Positions 45,519 to 53,270 of a DNA stretch of 56,827 bases are shown piece after piece. Each line of letters opens with the position of its first letter. Position 1 is the first letter of the stretch. The position numbers and the translations under genes were made by a program. The notes beneath the pieces were generated by a model that was not told where the DNA came from, did no database searches, and saw only the letters and a program-made list of their open reading frames with translations. The stretch comes from Magnetococcales bacterium DCbin4 (GTDB taxonomy: Bacteria; Pseudomonadota; Magnetococcia; Magnetococcales; UBA8363), in NCBI GenBank assembly GCA_002753735.1, contig PEAN01000024.1, positions 1-56,827 on the forward strand. The letters run 5' to 3'.

Positions 45519-45546
45519 GACACATATGGCATGTGCCATATGTGTC
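45519..45546. promoter_or_regulatory. Perfect 12+12 bp palindrome, candidate activator site
   Basis: The left arm is GACACATATGGC and the right arm is GCCATATGTGTC, separated by ATGT. The centre is about 137 bp upstream of the start site predicted from the sigma-54 promoter, a normal distance for NtrC-type enhancers. A half-site-like TGTGTCATCAA also occurs 54 bp to the left, about five helical turns away. Confidence 0.7.
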
Positions 45547-45642
45547 ATCAAGTATGTTCAAGGCTTCGCTGTTTTGTGCGCATATTGTGAATTTAGATAA
45601 CGACTCCAATGTAATACATGTTCGTCTTACGGGTTGGTCATG

Positions 45643-45659
45643 TTGGCATGCTCGCTGCA
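45643..45659 (+). promoter_or_regulatory. Sigma-54 promoter for the carbonic anhydrase-MCP pair
   Basis: TTGGCATGCTCGCTGCA matches the sigma-54 consensus TTGGCACG-N4-TTGCA at all but two fixed positions. The invariant GG (45645-45646) and GC (45657-45658) are exactly 10 bp apart. It predicts a start near 45670 and a leader of about 105 nt. A TATAAT at 45682 with a poor -35 is a possible secondary sigma-70 start. Confidence 0.75.
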
Positions 45660-45775
45660 ATAACAGGATTTGGATGATAAATATAATTTGTTGATCATAA
45701 AATCAATCATGAAGTGACCGCACCCGGTGCCGATGGCGAATCAGGATCGATGGTGCATGTAGAGGAGGGGAGATC

Positions 45776-46606
45776 ATGAGACGGTTGGTGACTCTGATGT
45801 ATGTGGGGGCCGCGGTGGCGGGTCTGGGGGAGGTGTGGGCGGGGGATGCGCAGCATTCGGCGGCTCAAGGCAGTGGTGGTGCCCATTGGGGATATACGGG
45901 ACCGGAGGGACCGCAACAATGGGGCACGCTGGGTTATCCGGTGTGTGCTTCGGGTCAGAACCAGTCGCCCATCGATATCACTGCGGCAGCAGCGGGCGAC
46001 CTCGATGAGATCGTGTTCAGTTACACCCCGAGTCCGATCCAGGTGAAAAACAATGGCCATACCATCCAGTTCGATTACAAGGGGGGGAGCTTCATCACCG
46101 TGGGGGGGAAACGGTTTGATTTGGCTCAGTTCCATTTCCACAGCCCGAGTGAAAACACGATCCAGGGCAAGGCATTCCCCATGGAGGTTCATCTGGTACA
46201 CAAGAGTGCCGAGGGGGAACTGGCGGTGGTGGGCATCATGATGAATGCCGTGGAACAAAAAGAGAAAGCGGCAGGGGGACATGGAGAAGGCGGTGATGCC
46301 TGGGGGTTGGTTCTGGGGGCGCTGCCCGCTGCCAATGGATTGAATCTGACTTCCGAAACCACCATCGACGCCGCTCAACTGTTGCCCCATGACCGGAGCT
46401 ACTATCATTGGATGGGATCGTTGACCACACCACCCTGTAGCGAGGGGGTGCGGTGGTTTTTGCTGAAGGAACCGGTAGGGGTTGATGCCCGACAGGTGGC
46501 GCGATTCCGCACCATTTTCGACAACAATGCCCGTCCCGTCCAACCCTTGAACGCCAGAAACCTGTATCTCAAAGAGGTCGGTGGTGGTTCGGGCAAGGGA
46601 CATTGA
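45776..46606 (+). CDS. Periplasmic alpha-class carbonic anhydrase
   Basis: Converts CO2 and bicarbonate. The 276-residue product has a Sec signal peptide ending around VWAG, the entry [20 protein letters not shown], zinc ligands H120 and H122 in [10 protein letters not shown] and H139 in MEVHLVH, and the [13 protein letters not shown] substrate pocket. These are the full alpha-CA signatures, so an active periplasmic zinc enzyme is expected. ATG 45776 follows GGAGGGGAG. A His/Gly-rich insertion ([11 protein letters not shown]) occurs near residue 165. It overlaps or abuts the chemoreceptor gene and probably shares the sigma-54 promoter. Confidence 0.95.
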   Translation: MRRLVTLMYVGAAVAGLGEVWAGDAQHSAAQGSGGAHWGYTGPEGPQQWGTLGYPVCASGQNQSPIDITAAAAGDLDEIVFSYTPSPIQVKNNGHTIQFDYKGGSFITVGGKRFDLAQFHFHSPSENTIQGKAFPMEVHLVHKSAEGELAVVGIMMNAVEQKEKAAGGHGEGGDAWGLVLGALPAANGLNLTSETTIDAAQLLPHDRSYYHWMGSLTTPPCSEGVRWFLLKEPVGVDARQVARFRTIFDNNARPVQPLNARNLYLKEVGGGSGKGH

Positions 46607-46632
46607 AGAGGGTTTTCGTGAAGGGGGATACG

Positions 46633-48387
46633 ATGAATGTTCTTGAAAACATGAAGTTGCGCACCCAAATCCTGGGGCTGGTGGCGGTATTGATTGTTTT
46701 GATGATTGGTTTGGCGGGCTATGGGATTGTGCAGATGGGGGTGATCGGGGGCGAGATCAAGGGGGTGGCGGAACAGGATATGCCCATGACAAAGATAATC
46801 TCAGAGATTACCGCGCATCAATTGGAGCAATCGATCCTGTTTGAGCGGGTGTTCCGTCATGGAGAAGTGATGAGTGCGAGCAAGCGTGCCGCAGATGGAT
46901 TTGAGCATGCGAAAAAAGGGTTTGCCGCATTGAGCGGCCAGGTGGATGAGGAGATCAAAAAGGGGGAAACCCTGGTCGAAGCGGCCATCGGGATGGCGCG
47001 TTCTGCCGATGAACGAAAGGAATTCGAGGCAATCGCGGCGCAGTTGAAGAAGATCGAAACCGAGCATGATGGTTTTGAAAAACATGCCGAGCATGTGTTT
47101 GAACTGTTGCAACATGGGGCGATCCATGAAGCCAACGAAGCGGGTGAGGCGATTGAAAAGGAGGAAGAGGAACTCAACCAGGAGTTGGATGCCTTCATCC
47201 TCAAGGTGGAGGAGTTTACCGAGCAGGCGATGAAACATGCGGAGCATACTGAAACGACCGCGTTTGGCATGATGACGACCTTGACCCTGGTGGGTACGGT
47301 GTTCGGCATTTTGATCGGCGTCATGGTGGTACGATCAATTCTTCGATTGTTGGGATGCGAACCGATTCAGATTCGACGCATGGCTTCCCTGATGGGACAG
47401 GGTGATGTTTCCAGTTCGATCAATGCGATATGTACCCGATCAAATGCTACGGGCGTCCTGGCCGACATGTTGACCATGGCGGAGAATCTGCGGCGGATTG
47501 TGACGGAAACCAAAACCATTTCGGACAACGTGGCGGCGGGAAGCCATGAATTGAACGAAGCGGCCCAGACATTGGCCCAGGGGGCGACCGAACAGGCGGC
47601 TTCGATTGAAGAGACCTCTTCCGCCATGGAGGAGATGGCCTCCAACATTCAAAACAACACCGACAACGCCCAGCAGACGGAAAAACTTTCCTCCCGTGCC
47701 GCCAAGGATGCGAGTGAGGGGGGGAAGGCAGTTGATGAGGCGGTCGTCGCCATGAAGGAGATCGCCACCAAGATTTCCATCATCGAGGAGATCGCCCGGC
47801 AGACCAATCTGTTGGCGTTGAATGCCGCCATCGAGGCGGCGCGGGCGGGGGAACATGGCAAGGGATTCGCGGTGGTGGCCGCCGAGGTGCGCAAATTGGC
47901 GGAACGCAGCCAGACCGCAGCAGGGGAAATCAGTCAACTTTCCGCTTCCAGCGTCCAGGTGGCGGAGCGGGCCGGGGGGATCATCAACACCCTGGTTCCC
48001 GATATTCAGAAGACTTCGGAGCTGGTACAGGAAATTGCCAGTGCCAGTGACGAACAGAACGCGGGGGCGGGACAGGTCAATCAGGCGATTCAACAGTTGG
48101 ACCAGGTGATTCAAAACAATGCCGGGGCATCCGAGGAGATGGCGGCGACGGCGGAACAACTTTCCAGTCAGGCGGAAAGTTTGCAACGGACGATGGCGTT
48201 TTTCAAATTGGACGCTGCCGTATCCCGGACTCCGCCGCGGAAGGTCGCTTCGGGGAAGAAAACATCCCGGGCAGCAGCGCCTGCACCCAGTCGTTCACCC
48301 CGCATGATCGCCCCTCCTGCCGCGACGACCGTACCAGCGGTTTCCCATGACAAAGGGCGGGCCGATGATGAATTTGAGAGTTTTTAG
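46633..48387 (+). CDS. Methyl-accepting chemotaxis protein
   Basis: A 584-residue receptor. TM1 is at about residues 12-35, a helical periplasmic domain of about 170 residues follows, then TM2 (about 218-238), a HAMP-like linker ([19 protein letters not shown]) and the signalling domain with the conserved hairpin tip [31 protein letters not shown]. The C-terminus has a flexible Pro/Ala/Arg-rich tail of about 60 residues ending in DDEFESF, which fits the x-[HFYW]-x-x-[HFYW] pattern for a CheR/CheB docking pentapeptide. ATG 46633 is 5 nt behind GGGGG; GTG 46618 is an alternative. It follows the carbonic anhydrase by 26 bp. Confidence 0.93.
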   Translation: MNVLENMKLRTQILGLVAVLIVLMIGLAGYGIVQMGVIGGEIKGVAEQDMPMTKIISEITAHQLEQSILFERVFRHGEVMSASKRAADGFEHAKKGFAALSGQVDEEIKKGETLVEAAIGMARSADERKEFEAIAAQLKKIETEHDGFEKHAEHVFELLQHGAIHEANEAGEAIEKEEEELNQELDAFILKVEEFTEQAMKHAEHTETTAFGMMTTLTLVGTVFGILIGVMVVRSILRLLGCEPIQIRRMASLMGQGDVSSSINAICTRSNATGVLADMLTMAENLRRIVTETKTISDNVAAGSHELNEAAQTLAQGATEQAASIEETSSAMEEMASNIQNNTDNAQQTEKLSSRAAKDASEGGKAVDEAVVAMKEIATKISIIEEIARQTNLLALNAAIEAARAGEHGKGFAVVAAEVRKLAERSQTAAGEISQLSASSVQVAERAGGIINTLVPDIQKTSELVQEIASASDEQNAGAGQVNQAIQQLDQVIQNNAGASEEMAATAEQLSSQAESLQRTMAFFKLDAAVSRTPPRKVASGKKTSRAAAPAPSRSPRMIAPPAATTVPAVSHDKGRADDEFESF

Positions 48388-48461
48388 TGGCCAAAACGAT
48401 ATGGATTTAACGGGTCTACGATAATTACCGGACGTTAGGGGGACGTATCTCAAGTCGCGGG

Positions 48462-48506
48462 ATTGAGGGGATCCGGAGAGGATGTGTTCTCTGGATCCCC
48501 TTCAAT
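48462..48506. terminator. Strong hairpin between convergent genes
   Basis: A 13-bp stem (48467-48479 with 48488-48500, core GGGGATCC/GGATCCCC, one G-U pair) is extended by ATTGA/TCAAT across a one-base bulge. There is no T-tract. It lies between the chemoreceptor stop and the end of the PIN toxin gene, so it may end both transcripts. Confidence 0.6.
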
Positions 48507-48518
48507 TGGAATGACGGA

Positions 48519-48968
48519 TTAGCGGCCTTTGTTTTCATTTGAACCTGAAGTGTCCAGAAACGGGTTGTGGAATCTGACCCCTTCCAGTAATCTTCCATGC
48601 TGAAAATCTTCGCTGACCACGATTGCACAGCCAGCCTCTTTGGCGCAGGCCCACAACATGGCATCCCAAAAAGACAGGTTATGATTTTGCACCGCACGGA
48701 GCGCCTTGGTGATTGTGGAAATCCCTGCGGGTTGCACTTGGAATAAAGCCAGCCAGTCCCGCACCTGGTCGGAGGCTTCCGCAATGGGCATTTTGCCTTT
48801 GGCGGTTGCTGCCCGGAAGAATTCTCCCAAAGATTGGAGCATCAACACGCAGTTCTCCGCGACAGCTTGATCCAGCAGCGCCGAAGCAATTGCGTGCTTC
48901 CTGCCCGCCTCGCGGTCCAAGGCATAGATAAGGATGTTGGTGTCAAAGGTGTACCGCTCACCGCTCAT
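48519..48968 (-). CDS. PIN-domain toxin (VapC-like)
   Basis: A 149-residue PIN RNase. The Mg-binding acidic residues are visible: D9 in TFDTNILIYALD, a central E in LGEFFRAA, D in SFWDAMLWACA and E/D in VVSEDF. ATG 48968 overlaps the antitoxin stop region by 11 bp. Free of its antitoxin, such a protein cleaves specific RNAs. A longer frame to 49007 overlaps the antitoxin and has no ribosome site. Confidence 0.9.
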   Translation of the reverse strand: MSGERYTFDTNILIYALDREAGRKHAIASALLDQAVAENCVLMLQSLGEFFRAATAKGKMPIAEASDQVRDWLALFQVQPAGISTITKALRAVQNHNLSFWDAMLWACAKEAGCAIVVSEDFQHGRLLEGVRFHNPFLDTSGSNENKGR

Positions 48969-49206
48969 GGAGTTCATCACGGGAAACCGGTTCTCCTCCC
49001 AGGGCATAGCCCTGCTGCATCCTCATTCGGGTGCGTTCACGGGCTGCTTGCCGTTCTTCGCACAACACCTGTTCACGGGGCAGAGGCATCAGACGGGCAA
49101 TGGGTTGTCCGCGCCGGGTGATGATGATTTCTTCTCCAGCTTCAACTGCTTTGATATAACGAGCCAAATGCTGGTTGGCCTCACTCAGGCTGATTCGTTG
49201 TTCCAT
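48958..49206 (-). CDS. Phd/YefM-type antitoxin
   Basis: An 82-residue antitoxin with the Phd/YefM DNA-binding fold: RISLSEANQHLARYIKAVEAGEEIIITRRGQPIARLMPL. The C-terminus (EERQAARERTRMRMQQGYALGGEPVSRDELHER) is the disordered toxin-binding tail. It is first in the operon and overlaps the PIN toxin start by 11 bp. Confidence 0.92.
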   Translation of the reverse strand: MEQRISLSEANQHLARYIKAVEAGEEIIITRRGQPIARLMPLPREQVLCEERQAARERTRMRMQQGYALGGEPVSRDELHER

Positions 49207-49240
49207 GTCTGCTCCGACGGGTCAATGGAATGGCCTTTTT

Positions 49241-49254
49241 GTAGAATATCCTAC
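49241..49254. promoter_or_regulatory. Imperfect palindrome upstream of the antitoxin
   Basis: GTAGAATATCCTAC is a 14-bp palindrome with one mismatched pair, 35 bp upstream of the Phd-type start. It is a reasonable operator for autoregulation of this pair. Confidence 0.45.
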
Positions 49255-49484
49255 TTCCACCAAGGATGTGCAGCGTTTTCCGGCAACACGGTCAAGGTTT
49301 GCGCGAGAAATCCTTTTCTTGATTTTCTGGGTGTCGAGCTATTAATATTTTTTTGTATAGATCAAATTTTAAAATCTCTGTGCCAACCCACATCATCGTA
49401 ATTGACTTGATCTCGACAATAAAGCAACATGAAACCCGTTCGGGAATGGGAAAACGATTGAGGAGAAAAAGGGGGCTTAAGCGC

Positions 49485-50978
49485 ATGTCGGGCACGCAAT
49501 GGTTGGAAATGCTGCGGATGGTTTGGGTGGTGGTCGTGTTTTTGGGGTCTCCACTGGTTGCGCAGGCGGAGGAAGAGACGAAGGCGAACATTCCCCCTGT
49601 GGTCAAGGAAAACGCCCCTGCGGCCCCGATGGAGACCTTTCCCGCGGTGACGCCGGCGGAACCGGAAAAAATTTCGAGAAAAACATTCGATGCCTTAAGC
49701 AAGGAGAGCGCCACCTGTGTCTCCTGCCATATTGAGGACAATCGGAGTTTGTATCAGCAATGGGGCGGCTCCAAACATTACGGGGCCAATGTGGGTTGTT
49801 ATGAATGCCACCGGGCGGAGCAGGGGGATCCCGATGCCTTCATGCACAAAAAATTCCTGATTTCCATCATCGTCAGTCCCAAGGATTGTGGACGGTGCCA
49901 CGAACGGGAAACCAGGGAATTCACCCAGAGCATCCATGCCCGGGCGGCGGACATCAAGGAGAGTCCCGCCTACACCCTGGCGACCACGGTTCAGGGGATG
50001 CCTGATGAATCAATGTCTGCGGCAGGAAAACATGGCTGTCTTCAGTGTCATGGTTCCGAGGTCAAGGTCAAATCCAGCGGCAAGCTGGAGGCGACGACCT
50101 GGCCGAACAGTGGCATTGGCCGCATCAATCCGGATGGTTCCCGGGGGGCCTGTACCGCCTGTCATCAGCGGCATGAATTTTCCCAGATTCAGGCCCGGCG
50201 TCCCGAAGCCTGCGGCAAGTGCCATCGGGGTCCCGCCCATCCGCAAAAAGAGATTTATGATGAATCCAAACATGGCATCAATTTTTACGCCAATCTGGAT
50301 CGGATGAATCTGCAATCACCCAAATGGATCCCCGGCGAGGATTATGATACCGGTCCCACCTGTGCCACCTGTCACATGTCGGCCACTGTCGAATCCCCTT
50401 TGACCCATGATGTGAGTCATCGCATCAGTTGGAACCTCAAGACGCCTGTTTCCCATAAGATGGGTGAGGGGCCTGAAAAATCGGAAGTTTCATGGAAGGA
50501 GAATCGCAAACGGATGCAGGAGGTGTGTATTTCCTGCCATACCGAGACCCTCGTCGAAAATTTCTATCAGCAGTATGATAACGTCGTTGTCCTGTACAAC
50601 AACAAGTTTGCCCAGCCGGCCCAGGAGGTGATGGACAGTCTGGCGAAATCGGGCTTGCGCTCCCCGGCCAATTTTGACGATCCCATCGAATGGTCCTGGT
50701 TTGAATTGTGGCACCAGGCGGGACGACGCATCCGTCAGGGGGTATCGATGCAGGCGCCTGATTATGTGCAATGGCAAGGGTTCCATGATATTTCACAGTT
50801 GTTCTACACCCGATTCGTCCCCCAGGCGGAAACCTTGATCGCCCAGGCCCGGAGTGCAGGGAAGACGGAGGCTGCCGCTGAAGTCGCCAAGGTGCTGGAT
50901 GCCATCCTTGCCCGTCCCGAACATGCGTGGTTCCGGGGCGGCAAGGGGACGGAACAGGGCGGCAAGGTCGTTCCCTGA
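49485..50978 (+). CDS. Octahaem HAO-like cytochrome c
   Basis: A periplasmic multihaem oxidoreductase of the hydroxylamine-oxidoreductase family. The 497-residue product has a signal peptide (VWVVVVFLGSPLVAQA) and exactly eight CxxCH sites: CVSCH, CYECH, CGRCH, CLQCH, CTACH, CGKCH, CATCH and CISCH. The spacing and the motifs KHYGANVGCYECH and VSPKDCGRCHERETREFTQSIHA are HAO-like. The region after the last haem (NFYQQYDNVVVLYNNKFAQPA) resembles HAO proteins of epsilonproteobacteria that act on nitrite/hydroxylamine reductively. Whether a crosslinking Tyr for haem P460 is present cannot be decided by eye. ATG 49446 is an alternative start. The next gene starts 2 bp after the stop. Confidence 0.87.
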   Translation: MSGTQWLEMLRMVWVVVVFLGSPLVAQAEEETKANIPPVVKENAPAAPMETFPAVTPAEPEKISRKTFDALSKESATCVSCHIEDNRSLYQQWGGSKHYGANVGCYECHRAEQGDPDAFMHKKFLISIIVSPKDCGRCHERETREFTQSIHARAADIKESPAYTLATTVQGMPDESMSAAGKHGCLQCHGSEVKVKSSGKLEATTWPNSGIGRINPDGSRGACTACHQRHEFSQIQARRPEACGKCHRGPAHPQKEIYDESKHGINFYANLDRMNLQSPKWIPGEDYDTGPTCATCHMSATVESPLTHDVSHRISWNLKTPVSHKMGEGPEKSEVSWKENRKRMQEVCISCHTETLVENFYQQYDNVVVLYNNKFAQPAQEVMDSLAKSGLRSPANFDDPIEWSWFELWHQAGRRIRQGVSMQAPDYVQWQGFHDISQLFYTRFVPQAETLIAQARSAGKTEAAAEVAKVLDAILARPEHAWFRGGKGTEQGGKVVP

Positions 50979-50980
50979 CC

Positions 50981-53020
50981 ATGGTGTGGCGTCTGTCGCA
51001 TGTGATCCGGTGGTTGCCGAAACGCCTGGTCGGGGTGATGATCCCCATCGGGTGGGCGGTGGCGTGGTTGCTGAGTTTGGGGGTGGCTTTGGCGGCTCCG
51101 GGAGGGGAGGCCCAGAGTCCCGAAGAGATCAAGCCCATCGTCGTGGATGGCAACACCTCCGACGTTCGTTGTTACGGGTGTCATGGGGAGAAGGGGTTCA
51201 GCGTTCCCCTGGGCGAGGGGGTCCGTTCCAAGCAACGTTCCCTCTACATCGACCGGGAAAAGTTGCAAAACAGTGTCCATGGCAAACGGTTGTGCGTTGA
51301 ATGCCATCGTGACATCACCCTGATCCCCCATCGGTTGAAGGAAAAGGGGGAGGTGGATTGTGTCCGCTGCCACAGCGATCTGCACCGCAAGGGGTGGGGC
51401 CGCATGCAGGGGCATGATCCGGTGGTGTTGGACAAGGTGGTGCAAAACATCGCCTCCTATATGGAATCGGTCCATGGCCAGCCGCGCAAGGATGGTTCCG
51501 GCAAGTTGAACGCCGGTTGTCCCGACTGCCATGAAGGACATACCATCGCTGCCAAGGGGACCCCCGAACGGGAGGAGTTCCGTCAGTCCACTCCGGTGGT
51601 GTGTGGCCGCTGCCATCAGGAGCAGTTGCGTTTGTATGAAAATTCGGTTCACGGTGCGCAGGTATTGCGCTTTGGCAATACCAAGGCGGCGGTCTGTGCC
51701 GATTGTCATACCTCACATAAAATTTCATCCCCCCATCAAGATCCCGCACGGTTGGTGATCACCAAGAGTTGTGGCAACTGTCATCAGGATTCCTACGAAA
51801 CCTATGCCAAGACCTACCATGGGCAGGTCAATGTTTTGGGATACGCCCATACCGCAAAATGTTTCGATTGCCATTCGGCCCATTCCAACACCCGTGCTAC
51901 CAGTCCCGATTCCCCTGTTTCAGGAGCGAACCGCGAAAAAACCTGCAAAAAATGTCATGCCGGGGTCTCTCCGGGATTCCTGACCTTTCTTCCTCATGGC
52001 AACTCCCATGATTTTGACCGGTATCCTGAATTGTGGTTGGCGTCAAAATTCATGATTTTATTGCTGGTGGGGGTGTTTCTGTTCTTCTGGACCCATTCGG
52101 CGTTGTGGTTTTATCGTGAATCGCGGGAAAAGGCGGCGGGATTGTTGCCGGTCATCCATGAATCGCCCGCAGTGGCGGGGGATCCCCGGACCTATGTACA
52201 ACGCTTTCCCGCCTTGTGGCGTCTGGCCCATCTGACCTTTGCCCTTTCCATCATGACGTTGGCCTTTACCGGGATGACGGTGTTGTATCCCGATGCCTTC
52301 TGGGCCCCCTGGGTGGCACGTTTCCTGGGTGGGGCGCCGGTGATGGCCATCGCCCATCGGGTGGCGGCGGTCATGTTTTCCCTGGTGTTCTTCGTCCATC
52401 TGGGCGGGGTGTTCTATCGCATTTTCTGGAAGAGCCGCACGACATTTCGTTGGTTCGGCCCGACTTCGCTCGTTCCCAACTGGCAGGATTTGAAGGATTT
52501 CATCGCCATGGTGCGCTGGTTCTTCGGCAAGGGACCGCGACCGGTGTTTGATCATTGGTCTTATTGGGAAAAATTTGACTATTGGGCACCGTTCTGGGGC
52601 ATGTTCATCATCGGTTCCTCGGGGCTGATCCTTTGGTTCCCGAAGGTTGCGGGTGAATTCCTTCCCGGCTGGGTATTCAATGTCGCGACCATCATTCACG
52701 GTGAAGAGGCATTCCTGGCGGTGGTGTTCATCTTTTCGGTCCACTTTTTCAACTGCCATTTCCGTCCGAGCAAATTTCCTCTGGATATCATGATGTTTGT
52801 CGGGCGTATGCCGGTGGATGAATTCAAACATGAACGGCAGGTGGAATATCGGAGGCTTAAGGAAAGTGGCCAACTGGATCGTGTTCTGGTACCTCCCCCC
52901 TCTTCCCGACTGAAATTCTGGTCGCGGGTTTTGGGATTTACCTTGATTACCATTGGCTTGACCTTGTTGTTCATCACCTTGAGCGGGTTTAGCCTGCACT
53001 TGTGGGAAGGAAAACTGTAA
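50981..53020 (+). CDS. Nonahaem c / cytochrome b fusion (CbcL-like quinone oxidoreductase)
   Basis: A 679-residue inner-membrane protein. After a signal/anchor segment (IPIGWAVAWLLSLGVALA), nine CxxCH sites occur between residues 60 and 330: CYGCH, CVECH, CVRCH, CPDCH, CGRCH, CADCH, CGNCH, CFDCH and CKKCH. From residue 355 there are about five membrane helices with His pairs of a FdnI/HydC-type cytochrome b (WRLAHLTFALSIMTLAFTG, MAIAHRVAAVMFSLVFFVHLGG, TIIHGEEAFLAVVFIFSVHFFN). Geobacter CbcL has the same nine-haem plus diheme-b layout. It should pass electrons between quinone and the octahaem partner encoded 2 bp upstream. Confidence 0.88.
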   Translation: MVWRLSHVIRWLPKRLVGVMIPIGWAVAWLLSLGVALAAPGGEAQSPEEIKPIVVDGNTSDVRCYGCHGEKGFSVPLGEGVRSKQRSLYIDREKLQNSVHGKRLCVECHRDITLIPHRLKEKGEVDCVRCHSDLHRKGWGRMQGHDPVVLDKVVQNIASYMESVHGQPRKDGSGKLNAGCPDCHEGHTIAAKGTPEREEFRQSTPVVCGRCHQEQLRLYENSVHGAQVLRFGNTKAAVCADCHTSHKISSPHQDPARLVITKSCGNCHQDSYETYAKTYHGQVNVLGYAHTAKCFDCHSAHSNTRATSPDSPVSGANREKTCKKCHAGVSPGFLTFLPHGNSHDFDRYPELWLASKFMILLLVGVFLFFWTHSALWFYRESREKAAGLLPVIHESPAVAGDPRTYVQRFPALWRLAHLTFALSIMTLAFTGMTVLYPDAFWAPWVARFLGGAPVMAIAHRVAAVMFSLVFFVHLGGVFYRIFWKSRTTFRWFGPTSLVPNWQDLKDFIAMVRWFFGKGPRPVFDHWSYWEKFDYWAPFWGMFIIGSSGLILWFPKVAGEFLPGWVFNVATIIHGEEAFLAVVFIFSVHFFNCHFRPSKFPLDIMMFVGRMPVDEFKHERQVEYRRLKESGQLDRVLVPPPSSRLKFWSRVLGFTLITIGLTLLFITLSGFSLHLWEGKL

Positions 53021-53068
53021 CCCGTCAGATCCCTATTGCTTTCCAGATCGTGCAGGCATTTTATTATT

Positions 53069-53253
53069 GAGAAAAAAAAGGGGTCTGGGGGATTGCCCCC
53101 AGGGTGTTGACTTTGTTTTTGAATTTTAAAAAAAAGGTTTCCATGCCCCGCTTTTGACTTTGTTTTTTTAAGTCAAAAACAATTATTGGATCTTTTGATT
53201 TAAAGTCAACACCCTGGGGGCAATCCCTTGAGACCCCCTTTTTTTTCTTGATC
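53069..53253. repeat. Intact dispersed palindromic element, copy 1
   Basis: Two arms of about 44 bp (53071-53114 and 53202-53249) are near-perfect inverted repeats. The left arm runs A-run, GGGGTCTGGGGGATTGCC, CCCAGGGTGTTGACTTT. The right arm is its reverse complement ending in GACCCCC, eight Ts and CTTGATCAT. Each arm also contains its own hairpin (CTGGGGG/CCCCCAG, loop ATTG or CAAT) followed outward by a T-run, so the element can terminate transcription in both directions. The A/T-rich centre of about 85 bp has no gene. Confidence 0.9.
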
Positions 53254-53270
53254 ATGAATGCCAAATTTTT

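Larger units (their letters stand above)
45435..45775. other. Divergent control region, cheR operon / carbonic anhydrase
   Basis: This 340-bp A/T-rich gap holds a perfect 12+12 bp palindrome (45519-45546), a direct repeat TGTGTCATCAA (45487-45497 and 45541-45551), a sigma-54 promoter (45643-45659) and a TATAAT (45682-45687). No gene is present. Confidence 0.85.

Noticed and set aside
49485-50978. Octahaem tetrathionate reductase as the identity of the octahaem protein
   Set aside because: That family has a CxxCK active-site haem; all eight sites here are CxxCH and the spacing is HAO-like.
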